Shown: piece by piece, positions 1-9,154 of the stretch | Numbering within the stretch: the first letter of the stretch is position 1 | How the letters are laid out: each line of letters starts with the position of its first letter | Origin: Planctomycetales bacterium 10988 | GTDB lineage: Bacteria; Planctomycetota; Planctomycetia; Pirellulales; Pb10988 | Direction of reading: 5' to 3' | Length of the DNA stretch: 64,000 nt | NCBI GenBank assembly: GCA_009664345.1 | Contig: CP043547.1 | Coordinates: 3,810,709 to 3,874,708 of the forward strand | Translations under genes and position numbers: made by a program | Notes under the pieces: model-generated | What the model saw: the letters and a program-made list of their open reading frames with translations, nothing else | Told to the model about the DNA's origin: nothing | The model's database searches: none

Positions 1-1035
1 GACAACGGCTTCAAGCCCCATCAATTCGTAGGTCTCAGCAAAGTCAATCACGCCGGTGTTGAGCCATCGTTGGTTCGAACGGGCTTCCGGACGAGTACGA
101 AACTCAGCGGTAGACTCATGTTGTCCCGTTCCCGTTCGTCCGGTTCCTTCCATCGAGGCAGGATCCGCGAACGCACCGGAAATCGCCCAGTGAGCATATC
201 CTCGGCCATCGGAGCATTCATCGTACCAGATGGTATGCGCGAAACGACCGCAGATTTCTCCTTGCCAAGGGTCACCGATGGGACCAGCGTCCGATTGAGC
301 GATTTCACCCATGTAGGCACCGTATCGCCAGTTGAATTCTTGGTTATCCGAGACCCCGTAGGAACAAACCCCAATCCGTCGAGCATCTTGATTGAAGGCT
401 TCAATAATATAAGGACGTTCCATGAAGACGTTGTAACGACTTGAATTCAAGTGATCTAAGCCATAAGTACGCTTTTGGTTCCCGATCAATACGGTTTGCA
501 GGACGGGAAGTTCCTCCCAGCCAAAAAAGCAGTCACGATATTGGCTATCGTTCCCGCCGGCCAGTTCCATTTCGAATTTATAGAGCATGTTTGCCGGCAG
601 ATCGCCTTTGACCCCGACACGCATCCGGCGGAAAGCGACCCGATCTTCAGGGCTTTCATCAATGCTTCCGCGTTCGATCTGATTGACAAGCGGCGAATCC
701 CCAGGGAATCCCCAGACATCAAGGTGAATTCGACCGAAGAAGGAAATCGTTGGCTTGCCCGCTGCCTTTTTCTTTTCTTCTTCCTTGGCTTCTTTCGCTT
801 CCTTGAAAGCCGTTTCTAATTCTTCGACGCGTTTGGAGAGCGAATCATCCTCAGACGTAGAAGCTGCGGCGGCTTCCGCAAAACTCGTTTGGTAGGGCTG
901 AGGAGGGGCCGGAGGAAAATATTGCGATTCCACGTGCTGCGCGGAAGCAAGGTTCGTGGCTCCTAAGAGGACAACACCCCAAATGCCCCATTTGAGGCGG
1001 GGTATCATCCTCGTTGTAAATCCATTTACTTTCAT
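1..1035 (-). CDS. Porin, OprP/OprO-like (3' end outside window)
   Basis: The frame is open for 345 codons from the ATG at 1035 to base 1, so the C-terminus is missing. A GGAG eight bases upstream supports this start. Residues 1 to about 33 form a signal peptide ending near ASA. They are followed by a proline-rich linker and a short charged coiled coil (SKRVEELETAFKEAKEA). A beta-rich domain then starts with SFFGRIHLDVWGF and includes RRMRVGVKGDL and YKFEMELAGGN, the pattern of phosphate-selective porins O and P. In planctomycetes these proteins are large outer-membrane beta-barrels with an N-terminal coiled coil. The substrate cannot be read from the sequence. No neighbour on the same strand lies within the window. 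Confidence 0.75.
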   Translation of the reverse strand, partial: MKVNGFTTRMIPRLKWGIWGVVLLGATNLASAQHVESQYFPPAPPQPYQTSFAEAAAASTSEDDSLSKRVEELETAFKEAKEAKEEEKKKAAGKPTISFFGRIHLDVWGFPGDSPLVNQIERGSIDESPEDRVAFRRMRVGVKGDLPANMLYKFEMELAGGNDSQYRDCFFGWEELPVLQTVLIGNQKRTYGLDHLNSSRYNVFMERPYIIEAFNQDARRIGVCSYGVSDNQEFNWRYGAYMGEIAQSDAGPIGDPWQGEICGRFAHTIWYDECSDGRGYAHWAISGAFADPASMEGTGRTGTGQHESTAEFRTRPEARSNQRWLNTGVIDFAETYELMGLEAVV

Positions 1036-2224
1036 CAGATAGACTCCATTGGGTAAGGTTACGTTGACGTGTAGTATCGCTTTGATAGAAAACATCCAAT
1101 GCTTTCACCTGATTACCTTTTCGACCCAGGAAGTCCAAAGAAATTATGAAGATTGTTTGTATCTGTAGTGCTTAGAACAACAGAATCTTACAGAATCGTC
1201 AAAACCCCTCTCATTCACCCATTCACTTCATTTCCCTATCTAAAAAACTACCCAAAAAGCTTTGATTCCCTATTGAAGAAAGCCGATAACCTCTTCATAT
1301 TTATCGAGTTTTCATTGATATTTCATCTTACTTCCAAGTGATGAAGCCCATCGCACCGACAGTGGCATCCAAGGCGCCTGCCTCAGGTAAAATGTTCAAG
1401 TTACACAACTTATGCGGGGTCAATCTTGAGAGGAAACAGCAGCCAAGCCTCACGAATACGACAGAAAATGAGAAAATGATCCGAGCGTTCAAGCATTGAG
1501 GCACCAGGATTGGTATCAAGCAAGGACACCTTCCTCGGCCATCGTGGACCATGTTGACAGTCTCAGAGGCAACGCGTAGGCTATATCGTGGAAATGGCAC
1601 TCCCGGCAAGGGACAATCTTTCCTACATAACAACGATTAGCGATGCGGTTTTTGATTGTGTTTCATACTCGATAATCTTCCCATCCATAACTTACTATAT
1701 GAGTATTCCCGGAAGCATCCCTCGTTGCGACTTCTCCCACCTTCAGACCCTCTTGCTGCGCGCACTTACGCCAGTACTCGTCATCGCTATTTCTCTGGTT
1801 TCTCCCAACCCCATGCTCTTCGGTCTCATGGAAATCGAGGCCCCCTTCCAAGAGTGTGAGTTTGCCGGGGAACGCACGGTCAACGTTTCTTCGCGTGGAA
1901 AAAGAGAGAAAGCTCGTCCGAATTTTTCATCTCGAATGACGATGCAGCAACCGTTTCTGAGCTTCAGCAATCGGGTTCGCTTCACCTACGCTGAACATCG
2001 CCCTCTTGGGCATCGACTCCCCAACTCTCCACATCTTGCGCCGCTGCTTTGCTAAAGAAGCTACCATTCTTCCTTTGCGGCGGTCTCTTCTAGCGCAATC
2101 CTTTAGCCAAGACACAAAGTGCTTGAAGTCTGCGCGGAGCGAAGACCCATCTCTTTTTTCTTAGCCGTAAGAATCCCTTAGGGCTGAATTTCACGGTTTC
2201 ATCGTACATTCAAGGAACGCTCCG
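1036..2224. other. Long spacer, no convincing gene
   Basis: Nearly 1.2 kb lie between the divergent porin and carbonic anhydrase genes. Open frames are short, overlap on both strands and lack ribosome sites. The most protein-like stretch is on the minus strand at 1663-1926. It reads about 87 codons without a stop, includes GKLTLLEGGLDFHETEEHG, and ends WEDYRV before a stop, but it has no ATG. Neighbouring minus-strand frames at 1743-1985 and 1927-2115 could be earlier parts of the same decayed gene. I could not assign a family. The bases next to 2225 should hold the carbonic anhydrase promoter. Confidence 0.4.
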
Positions 2225-2887
2225 ATGCAAAAGCTGGTTCAAGGCATCCATCATTTTCAAAACGATATCTTCAGTACGAAGCAAGAACTCTTCGAAAAAC
2301 TCGCAGGTGGCCAACAACCCTTGGTCTTGTTCATCACTTGCTCCGACTCACGGATCGATCCTGCTCTCCTGATGCAAAGCGATCCGGGCGAGCTCTTTAT
2401 CTTGAGAAATGCGGGGAATATCGTTCCTCCTTACGGAGCGGTCAACGGAGGCGAAGCCGCCACGATCGAGTACGCCGTCAGCGTGCTGGGGATCACGGAT
2501 ATCGTCATTTGTGGACATTCGCATTGCGGAGCCATGAGCGGATTACTCGCTCCCGAAAGTCTCGAAACTTTGCCTTCAGTCCGTAGTTGGCTTACCTATG
2601 CCGATTCAACCGGGCGGATCATTCAAGAGAATTATCAACATCTAACCGACCCGTCGGCACGCTTGACGGCAACGGTGGAAGAGAATGTGCTGATCCAGCT
2701 CAAGAACCTGCAAACCCATCCTTCGGTTGCCTCGGCCTTGTCGAGCAAGAAGCTGAACCTTCACGGTTGGGTTTATAAGTTCGAAACCGGGCAAGTGTTT
2801 ACCTACTCCCCACAGCCCGGTCAGTTTTTAGCGCTGGATCAAGCTTCCCCACTCCAGGCTTCGGACACAAACTCCTCCATCGCGTAA
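2225..2887 (+). CDS. Beta-class carbonic anhydrase
   Basis: This 220-residue protein is of normal length for a bacterial beta-carbonic anhydrase, which interconverts CO2 and bicarbonate in the cytoplasm. The zinc site is complete: Cys39 in CSDSRID, with the Asp41/Arg43 dyad, then His98 and Cys101 in GHSHCGAM. The [11 protein letters not shown] segment that follows the first motif is also typical. The next gene in the same direction, about 770 bases downstream, is a SulP transporter fused to a carbonic-anhydrase-like domain, so the two probably serve inorganic-carbon uptake or pH control. The long spacer with repeats and a possible terminator argues against a shared transcript. Confidence 0.93.
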   Translation: MQKLVQGIHHFQNDIFSTKQELFEKLAGGQQPLVLFITCSDSRIDPALLMQSDPGELFILRNAGNIVPPYGAVNGGEAATIEYAVSVLGITDIVICGHSHCGAMSGLLAPESLETLPSVRSWLTYADSTGRIIQENYQHLTDPSARLTATVEENVLIQLKNLQTHPSVASALSSKKLNLHGWVYKFETGQVFTYSPQPGQFLALDQASPLQASDTNSSIA

Positions 2888-3176
2888 TCACGACCGACCC
2901 TCCCAGCACGCACACAAGCCAGCGAACCAACATTTGCCTCAAGTAGAAGAAACCTAGGAAGCGGAGAAGTTCAGTACGAGTTGGCAACGTTGATCCAACG
3001 AGTTCTGACAAGTCTCTTCCAAGGGGAGGAGCCTTTGCCCCTTCTTCGTTTTCTTGTTTCTGCTCGAGGTTAAATGGACAGGGAGATCGTGGCTCCTTCT
3101 CTTTTTTCAGAGGGATCAGAGCCGACAAGATTCCCATTAGATAGACCGCTTGAACCTAGAGCCGAAATGCTTGGAA

Positions 3177-3200
3177 GCTCCGACAAAACGGATTCTTTTT
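3177..3200 (-). repeat. Fragment of inverted-repeat family 2
   Basis: GCTCCGACAAAACGGATTC matches the outer end of the full copies at 3523 and 20396 (the latter read in reverse). The opposite terminus is not recognisable, so this is a truncated or strongly diverged copy. Confidence 0.45.
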
Positions 3201-3322
3201 AAATGCATGCACCGCTCGGATTCACAAGGGCTGCACTGCGTTACTTCAATGATCCACGGCACACAAGAAAAGCTTGGGAGAACGATCATCCACTCATTCC
3301 AATAATTCATCCATGACGCACC

Positions 3323-3401
3323 AGCCGTTTGCTCCAGGCGTAGCCTGCATGCCCTGCCGCAATGCAGCGGTTTCGCAATCACTCGGGAAACGGCTTTTTT
3401 C
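3323..3401 (+). terminator. Possible rho-independent terminator
   Basis: AGCCGTTT (3323-3330) pairs with AAACGGCT (3388-3395), which runs into six T's. The loop is long but contains a nested hairpin of TGCAT and ATGCA around 3344-3365. It lies about 430 bases after the carbonic anhydrase stop, which is far for a terminator of that gene. Confidence 0.35.
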
Positions 3402-3437
3402 CGCTACGAATACCCTGTTTGAAGAACTACTTTTTTA

Positions 3438-3517
3438 AGAGTTTACGGTCAAAAGTAAATTGATAGGCACCTTTTTCAGGTGTTTTCCGTTTCTGAAACG
3501 TTTTGACCACTGGCTCT
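3438..3517. repeat. Inverted-repeat family 1, copy 1
   Basis: This 80-bp element has termini AGAGTTTACGGTCAAAA and TTTTGACCACTGGCTCT, which are imperfect inverted repeats of each other. The second copy at 15827-15908 has the same ends and size but a diverged centre. Small size, terminal inverted repeats and no coding capacity suggest a MITE-like element. It sits five bases from a copy of family 2. Confidence 0.65.
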
Positions 3518-3522
3518 AAGAA

Positions 3523-3605
3523 ACTCTGACAAAACTGATTTGAAGCCGTTAAAAACACTTCAACGCGAGCGATGTTGCTCTAAAATCAGGAGGTTTTGTC
3601 CGAGC
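3523..3605. repeat. Inverted-repeat family 2, copy 1
   Basis: This 83-bp element has ends ACTCTGACAAAAC and GTTTTGTCCGAGC. Its interior holds AACACTTCAACGCGAGCGAT, which recurs with few changes in the copy at 20396 (opposite orientation) and more diverged at 8999 and 49212. An open frame that appears to start at 3540 is translated from this repeat, so it is not the true start of the SulP gene. Confidence 0.7.
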
Positions 3606-3656
3606 CACGAAGAGTGTCTAGAATTAAAAAGAGACTTGCATAGGAGAAAGAGACGA

Positions 3657-5942
3657 ATGGAACGTGCTGAGACGATGTCCTCTCAGACAATCGCGAAAGA
3701 CTTGCTTGCAGGTTTGATTGTCTTCCTTGTCGCATTACCGCTCTGTCTAGGGATCGCCCTAGCCTCGGGAGCTCCCCTTTTTTCGGGCCTTGTCGCAGGG
3801 ATCGTTGGGGGAATTATCGTTGGTTCGATTAGTGGCTCCCATACCAGTGTCAGTGGGCCTGCCGCGGGGTTGACGGCGATCGTCGCCGCGCAAATCGCAA
3901 CGTTAGGGTCCTTTGAAGCCTTTCTGCTGGCGGTCGTGATCGGGGGGGTTCTTCAGATCGGCTTAGGGATTGTCAAAGCCGGATCGCTTTCCGCCTTTTT
4001 CCCTTCGAGTGTCATCAAAGGGCTACTCGCAGCGATCGGGGTAATCCTCATCTTGAAGCAAATCCCTCACCTGCTCGGACATGACTCCGATCCAGAGGGC
4101 GAGATGTCCTTTCAACAGCCCGATCATGAAACAACGTTCTCCGAGTTAGGGTTCCTCTTTAACTTGGACGAATTGCACCTCGGGGCGGCCGTGATCGGTT
4201 TGATCTCCATGGCAGTGCTCATTTTCTGGGAAAGAATCAAAGTTCTGAAACAATCGTTCTTTCCTCCCCCCCTGTTGGTCGTCGTTCTCGGCGTCGCTCT
4301 GAACTTGCTGTTTCGGCAGTTCGGTGGGAACTGGCTCATCGAAGAAAGCCATCTCGTTCAGGTTCCTGTAGCCGAGAGTATTCCCGAATTTTTGGGCTTC
4401 TTGCAGCTTCCTGATTTCTCTCAAATCCTCAATCCCGCCGTGTATGTCGGGGGATTGACCATCGCCATCGTGGCTTCGTTGGAAACGCTGCTGAACCTGG
4501 AAGCCGTCGACAAGATGGATAAGAAACAACGTCGCTCTCCTGCAAGTCGCGAGCTACTCGCCCAAGGATTCGGCAATGTCACAGCAGGGATGTTGGGCGG
4601 ACTTCCGGTTACCTCGGTGATCATTCGCGGTACCGTTAATATTAACTCCGGTGCCCAAACGAAACTCTCCGCCATCTTTCACGGAATCCTGTTGCTGTTC
4701 TGTGTGATGTTACTCCCTTCTTATCTCAATACCATTCCACTTTCCTGCCTGGCGGCCATCCTCCTGATGACCGGTTTCAAGCTGGCGAGTCCCAAGCTGT
4801 TCAAGCAGATGTGGAGTGAAGGGCGTTATCAATTCCTGCCCTTTATTGTCACCTTGGTCTCGATCGTCTTGACGGACCTTTTGATTGGGATTGTGATCGG
4901 TTTGACCGTCAGCCTTGTCTTCATCTTGATCAGCAACCTTCGCCGCCCGATTCGCCAAGTCTTTGAGAAGCATATCGGGGGCGATGTGGTTCGGATCGAG
5001 CTTGCCAATCAAGTCAGCTTCCTCAATCGAGCCGCTCTTGAAAGGACGCTCCGAGATGCTCCACGCGGTTCCCATGTTCTGCTGGACGCACGGCATACGG
5101 ACTACATCGATCCGGATATCCTCAGCCTCATTCGCGAGTTCAAAGAGGTGACGGCCCCGGTGTATGATATTCAAGTCAGCCTCCGCGGCTTTAAAAAGAA
5201 GTACCGATTGCACGATGACATTCAGTTTGTCGACTACGCGACCCGCGAACTACAAGAACAACTGACGCCTTCCCAAGTCCTGCAACTGCTCCAGGAAGGG
5301 AACAAGCGGTTCGTTTCGGGCAATCCCTTGGATCGCAACCTAGGGCGTACGCCCGATTCAACGCTCGAAAAATCACACCCCATGGCGGTGATCTTCAGTG
5401 GAATCGATTCGCGTTCCCCTGCCGAGATGATCTTCGATCTGGGACTTGGCGATGTTTTCACCATTCGGATCGGGGGAAATGTCATTGGCCCCAAAGTGCT
5501 GGGCAGTATGGAATATGCTTCGCTGGTAGGGGGGGCAAGGTTGATCGTCGTGATGGGGCATACAGGTAGTAGTATCGTATCCGCCACGATCGACCATGCG
5601 ACTTCCCCGCAAAATGCCGAGCAGTTGACGGGTTGTCACCATTTGGAACCGATTCTGTTGGACATCCAGGAATCCTTGGACGAAGCCGGGATGTCGTCGA
5701 TTCCCACGGATGAAGTGGAAAAAGCAAAGTTTGTCGATGAGATTGCCCGCAAGCACGTTCTCCGCTCCGTTCAACAGGTGGTGGAACGAAGCCGGACGAT
5801 CCAAGGGCTAATCAAGCAAGGGAAAGTCGCCGTCGTCGGGGCCATGTACAACATGAGCAGTGGGGAAGTCGATTTCCTCCTGGACGATGCCATTGATCCC
5901 AGGGATTCCATCATCGCCTTGCAAACGACCCCTCAATCCTAG
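3657..5942 (+). CDS. SulP anion transporter with STAS and degenerate carbonic-anhydrase domain
   Basis: From the ATG at 3657 (AGGAG ten bases upstream) the protein has 761 residues. The first ~440 form the hydrophobic SulP transporter core, with DLLAGLIVFLVALPLCLGIA near the start and an SHTSVSGPAAGLT segment. A STAS domain follows (about 455-545, with HVLLDARHTDYIDPDIL). The last ~200 residues resemble beta-carbonic anhydrase. SulP proteins fused to carbonic anhydrase are known and are thought to move bicarbonate. Here the zinc site is broken: the CSDSR position reads GIDSR (Cys to Gly582), and GHTxCG reads GHTGSS (Cys to Ser638), leaving only His635. The fused domain is therefore probably not a zinc enzyme and may bind or regulate instead. 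A longer frame from 3540 is repeat-derived. Confidence 0.9.
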   Translation: MERAETMSSQTIAKDLLAGLIVFLVALPLCLGIALASGAPLFSGLVAGIVGGIIVGSISGSHTSVSGPAAGLTAIVAAQIATLGSFEAFLLAVVIGGVLQIGLGIVKAGSLSAFFPSSVIKGLLAAIGVILILKQIPHLLGHDSDPEGEMSFQQPDHETTFSELGFLFNLDELHLGAAVIGLISMAVLIFWERIKVLKQSFFPPPLLVVVLGVALNLLFRQFGGNWLIEESHLVQVPVAESIPEFLGFLQLPDFSQILNPAVYVGGLTIAIVASLETLLNLEAVDKMDKKQRRSPASRELLAQGFGNVTAGMLGGLPVTSVIIRGTVNINSGAQTKLSAIFHGILLLFCVMLLPSYLNTIPLSCLAAILLMTGFKLASPKLFKQMWSEGRYQFLPFIVTLVSIVLTDLLIGIVIGLTVSLVFILISNLRRPIRQVFEKHIGGDVVRIELANQVSFLNRAALERTLRDAPRGSHVLLDARHTDYIDPDILSLIREFKEVTAPVYDIQVSLRGFKKKYRLHDDIQFVDYATRELQEQLTPSQVLQLLQEGNKRFVSGNPLDRNLGRTPDSTLEKSHPMAVIFSGIDSRSPAEMIFDLGLGDVFTIRIGGNVIGPKVLGSMEYASLVGGARLIVVMGHTGSSIVSATIDHATSPQNAEQLTGCHHLEPILLDIQESLDEAGMSSIPTDEVEKAKFVDEIARKHVLRSVQQVVERSRTIQGLIKQGKVAVVGAMYNMSSGEVDFLLDDAIDPRDSIIALQTTPQS

Positions 5943-5980
5943 CAAGACGCGTCTTTCAATAAGCACGACTCCGATTGATC

Positions 5981-6045
5981 AGTAGGGAACAGGGCTTGGC
6001 CTCACCTTCTTAAGCAAAGGGAGGGTCAGCCCTGTTCCCTCTACT
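5981..6045. repeat. Long imperfect hairpin after the SulP gene
   Basis: AGTAGGGAACAGGGCT (5981-5996) pairs with AGCCCTGTTCCCTCTACT (6028-6045), and inner CCTC/CCTT segments can pair with AAGG/GAGGG, giving a stem of about 25 pairs with bulges. No T-run follows, so it is not a classic terminator. It could be a bidirectional terminator, an mRNA end stabiliser or a small inverted-repeat element. Confidence 0.5.
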
Positions 6046-6176
6046 TGACCGTCTCCATCTCATTGTTGTTCAGGAAAAGTCGGCGAGACTTCACTCCACC
6101 TGACAGATTTCTTTAGTTAAAATAAAGGAGGTATCCTACTCCAAAACATCTGCTATTCCCTCGGAGCCAAGCCCCC

Positions 6177-6749
6177 ATGAATCCCCGTTTGATTCTTTTC
6201 TTTGTCATGAGCTTCTTGCCGGCTTCCACATTCAGCCTTGTTCAAAGGGAGGAAATTCCAAAAGAGAGCAATCTCACCGTTCAAGAAAAAAGATCGATGG
6301 AGGAAGTGAACGATTCTCCGGCAATGTCCCGCGGATTTTTTACCTTGAATCAGATTGTGGGCTTCCTTGGGTTGATGGGTACGATCTGCATGTCAGTGCT
6401 AATGGTATTTGCAACATGGATGTGTATTCTAAATCGTTTTCACGAGAACCAAACTGCTTTACAAACAGAGAACTCAGAGCAATCAGGCAGCCAGAATAAC
6501 GAACAGAATAGCCATCCACTATACAACCTCTGTCTTACCATTGGGATATCAATTATCCCTGTTATCTATGGCTCCTGGTTTGCGCATTGCTTTATCATAT
6601 GTCTTATTCTTATCTTCGAGAATGAGTCCAATTCATTTGGAAACGCTCTGAGCTTCACTGAAAAGCTATTTTGGTATTCATTTATAGGCGGAATGATTCT
6701 AATCACCTTCAGTTCGATGATCTTGAGTAGATACGATCAAAAGGAATAG
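6177..6749 (+). CDS. Small membrane protein, unknown function
   Basis: I do not recognise this 190-residue protein. It begins with a signal-peptide-like stretch (LILFFVMSFLPASTFS) and continues with a polar segment to about residue 50. Three hydrophobic segments follow, roughly at 55-85 (with a Gln/Asn/Ser-rich loop after it), 120-148 and 164-182. The ATG at 6177 is preceded by GGAG at a spacing of ten bases. It has no close neighbour on its strand: the SulP gene ends 234 bases before and the CpaE-like gene begins 384 bases after. Codon use is less GC-rich than in neighbouring genes, which could mean recent acquisition or simply low expression. Confidence 0.6.
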   Translation: MNPRLILFFVMSFLPASTFSLVQREEIPKESNLTVQEKRSMEEVNDSPAMSRGFFTLNQIVGFLGLMGTICMSVLMVFATWMCILNRFHENQTALQTENSEQSGSQNNEQNSHPLYNLCLTIGISIIPVIYGSWFAHCFIICLILIFENESNSFGNALSFTEKLFWYSFIGGMILITFSSMILSRYDQKE

Positions 6750-7133
6750 AAAGAACTCCTGAAAACTTTCTCGGCCTCTTTCATTTAGAAACCCATTCAA
6801 ACCACAAAATCGGGCGAAAGGGGGAATGCCCTTTGGACTCGGAAGGAAAACTTGGCTAGCTTGGGGCAATTTTCTGGAAGAGACTTGGAGAAGCGAGTTT
6901 GCGATGCTAAGCTATTTGAAGATAACAGAATATAGAATCCCATGCTGAAGTGATGCGGAACAAACGACCTTTTTCCGCAAACCATCTGGCTGGGAGTTGC
7001 GTAGAGAGAAGACTTGCTTCCAGTAGGAAAAGGTCAGGATTTCCGCCTTCTTTTGCCGGAAGAGGATGATCCGTTTCCATTTCTCGATTCAACGCGGTTG
7101 CCGCTGCTAAAGCCGGGTCAGTAGGATTGAACA
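6750..7133. other. Spacer, nothing recognised
   Basis: These 384 bases between two plus-strand genes hold only short overlapping frames without ribosome sites. The last bases carry AGGA seven bases before the ATG at 7134. I see no terminator or RNA structure. Confidence 0.5.
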
Positions 7134-8252
7134 ATGCAAATCTTTGTGGTCAGCGACGATGAAAGCCTAGCTGAACAAATCCGTGGCGAAGTCGAAAATT
7201 TAGGGATGGATTGCCCGGAAGAAAACTTGGTTCCTCTCGCCCAAGGCTCCGCGGTTGTCCCGAATGCCAATGTCATTTTAGTGGTCATGTCTCCGGCTCC
7301 GGATCGTGCCCTCACGGTGATTCGCGACATTTCAGCCGCCATCAAAAAAGACCCCAAACACAAAGAATCTCCCAAGCACCTCATCTCGGTCGGCCCGGCA
7401 GACGCCAATCTGATTTTGGCGACAATTAAAGAGAATAGCAAATACATCAACGAAGCGGATATCGCCTCGGGGATCGATAGCGAGCTGAGCAAGCTTACGA
7501 CCGAGACGGTTCTTTCCGCTCCCGGTAAGCTCATCTCGTTCCTTGCTCCGAGCGGCGGCAGCGGTGCGAGCATGATTGCTGCGAATCTTGCAACCGTTCT
7601 CGCCCGGGAATATGAACCTAGCTGCTTGATTGACTTGAAGTTAGGGGCAGGCGTCCTCGATGCCCTGCTCAATGTCAAACCGACGAGAACCCTGGCGGAA
7701 CTTTGCCAAAACCCCGGAGCCATGGAACCGGAAAACTTCCAGAAAATCCTCGAACGGCACTCTAGCGGGGCTCGCCTCTTGGCCGCTCCGACCTCGTTTA
7801 CCGATATTGGCTACGTCACCTCCGAAGGAGTTCGTCAAGCTGTCCATACCGCCCGGATGCTCTATCCTTATGTCCTGGCGGATGTCGACCGAACTTTCAA
7901 CGAGGAACAAGTGCAAATTCTCGCCGATGCCGACTTGGTCATCATGGTGGTCCGTCTCGACTTCACCTCACTGCGGAATGCCCGCCAAGCCTTGGAACAT
8001 TTGGAAAACCTCGGCATTGATCGAAAACGCTGCCGATTGGTCTTCAATCGCCTGGGACAACCTCGCGAAGTCCGTCAAGGCCAAGCCGAGGAAGTCCTTG
8101 GCATGAAAGCCTTTAAGGCGATTCCAGATGACCCCAAAACCGTCAACCGAGCCATTAACATCGGCGTCCCGGTTGTCTTGGACGCCCCGCGTTCCTCCGT
8201 GACGAAAGCCCTTGTGGACCTTGCCAAACTCATCGTTCAAGAACTTAGCTAA
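7134..8252 (+). CDS. CpaE/TadZ-like MinD-family ATPase
   Basis: The 372-residue protein has an N-terminal receiver-like region (about 1-115, starting IFVVSDDESLAEQI) and a C-terminal ParA/MinD-type ATPase domain from about 130. This layout is that of CpaE/TadZ, which positions type IV (Tad) pilus machinery at the cell pole. The deviant Walker A loop is altered: it reads APSGGSGASMIA around residues 138-148, so both lysines of the KGGxGK(S/T) consensus are absent. Some TadZ/CpaE proteins also carry atypical loops, so a structural rather than hydrolytic role is plausible. AGGA seven bases upstream supports the ATG. No other Tad genes are visible nearby; the next gene encodes an FHA protein. Confidence 0.75.
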   Translation: MQIFVVSDDESLAEQIRGEVENLGMDCPEENLVPLAQGSAVVPNANVILVVMSPAPDRALTVIRDISAAIKKDPKHKESPKHLISVGPADANLILATIKENSKYINEADIASGIDSELSKLTTETVLSAPGKLISFLAPSGGSGASMIAANLATVLAREYEPSCLIDLKLGAGVLDALLNVKPTRTLAELCQNPGAMEPENFQKILERHSSGARLLAAPTSFTDIGYVTSEGVRQAVHTARMLYPYVLADVDRTFNEEQVQILADADLVIMVVRLDFTSLRNARQALEHLENLGIDRKRCRLVFNRLGQPREVRQGQAEEVLGMKAFKAIPDDPKTVNRAINIGVPVVLDAPRSSVTKALVDLAKLIVQELS

Positions 8253-8416
8253 TTCTTTCCGGAAGACTCCTTGAGACCTCGACGGCTAATTGCTACAATT
8301 AGTATATTCATATTCATTTAATAGCGTCCTTCTGACGAAATAGTTGATTTTCGACGCTCTATTCCTTACAATCAACTCTCAAGTCTGTCTTATCCTTTCT
8401 TCTATGAGGTTTTTCG

Positions 8417-8875
8417 ATGAAGGTATCCCTCACCGTTTTAGGCGGGAAAAATGATCGGCGAGTCGTCGACCTTCAAACGACCGAAACACTTTTTGGCCGT
8501 GAAGATAAATGCCATGTTCAGGTGAAAAGCGACGAAGTCAGTCGCGAGCACTGCTTGCTGATCTTGGATGAGAAGCATGTCATTCTTCGCGATTTGCAAA
8601 GTAGTAACGGCACATTCGTCAATCAACGGAAAATGCGTGGGGAAATCGAACTTGAAGATGGCGATACCATTCAAGTCGGCCCACAGCTTTTCTCTGTCGG
8701 TATCGAACGCGACGAAGACGACCACCCAGATACAGACATTCTTTCTGATTTGAACGAGAAGGAAGAAGCTCCGGCGAACGACAAAACCGCTGTCGGCAAA
8801 TTGCGAGCCATCGATCCCGGTGAGCTGGAAGACCTCGAAGCGGATCGTTTGCAAGAACGGCTCAATCGCCTCTAA
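8417..8875 (+). CDS. FHA-domain protein
   Basis: This 152-residue cytoplasmic protein is a single forkhead-associated domain, which binds phosphothreonine peptides. The conserved residues are present: GR in TLFGRED, SREHC, and SSNGTFVNQ. After about residue 95 comes an acidic, probably disordered tail. GAGG seven bases before the ATG supports the start. It follows the CpaE-like gene by 164 bases. A pairing of an FHA protein with a CpaE/TadZ ATPase fits phosphorylation-dependent control of a surface machine, but that link is inference from position. No Ser/Thr kinase gene is seen in the window. Confidence 0.85.
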   Translation: MKVSLTVLGGKNDRRVVDLQTTETLFGREDKCHVQVKSDEVSREHCLLILDEKHVILRDLQSSNGTFVNQRKMRGEIELEDGDTIQVGPQLFSVGIERDEDDHPDTDILSDLNEKEEAPANDKTAVGKLRAIDPGELEDLEADRLQERLNRL

Positions 8876-8998
8876 TCGGCCCTTTCGCACCCCTCCATTC
8901 CGACCCATTCCGCAAGAGAGTTTTGCCGGATTCTTTGAATTTCGACGAACTCTCTTCGCAAAACTGCCATAGACTTTTGTCGGCATTTTTTCTAAAAC

Positions 8999-9078
8999 GC
9001 TCGAACCATTCGGATTAGAGCTTTCCGGAAACACTCCTACACGAGCGTGGTTGTCTCAACGAGGAGGGTTGTCCGAGC
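8999..9078. repeat. Inverted-repeat family 2, copy 2
   Basis: This 80-bp diverged copy starts GCTCGAACCATTCGGATT and ends GGGTTGTCCGAGC. The interior AACACTCCTACACGAGCGTGG aligns with AACACTTCAACGCGAGCGAT of the copy at 3523. It lies in the spacer before the deacetylase gene. Confidence 0.55.
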
Positions 9079-9154
9079 GTCTCACAGAAGTGTTGCATGA
9101 TGCAACCTTGGACACGTTCCGAGTGCCCCCCGCTTCTGGCTGGAAAGGATGCCG

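Larger units (their letters stand above)
2888..3656. other. Repeat-rich spacer
   Basis: This 769-base spacer holds no convincing gene. It contains a possible terminator hairpin (3323-3401), one copy of each short inverted-repeat family (3438-3517 and 3523-3605) placed five bases apart, and a fragment of the second family at 3177-3200. The ribosome site of the SulP gene, AGGAG at 3642-3646, lies at its end. Confidence 0.6.

Noticed and set aside
6124-6132. Near-perfect Shine-Dalgarno AAAGGAGGT
   Set aside because: No start codon lies 5-12 bases downstream; the real gene at 6177 has its own GGAG ten bases before the ATG.
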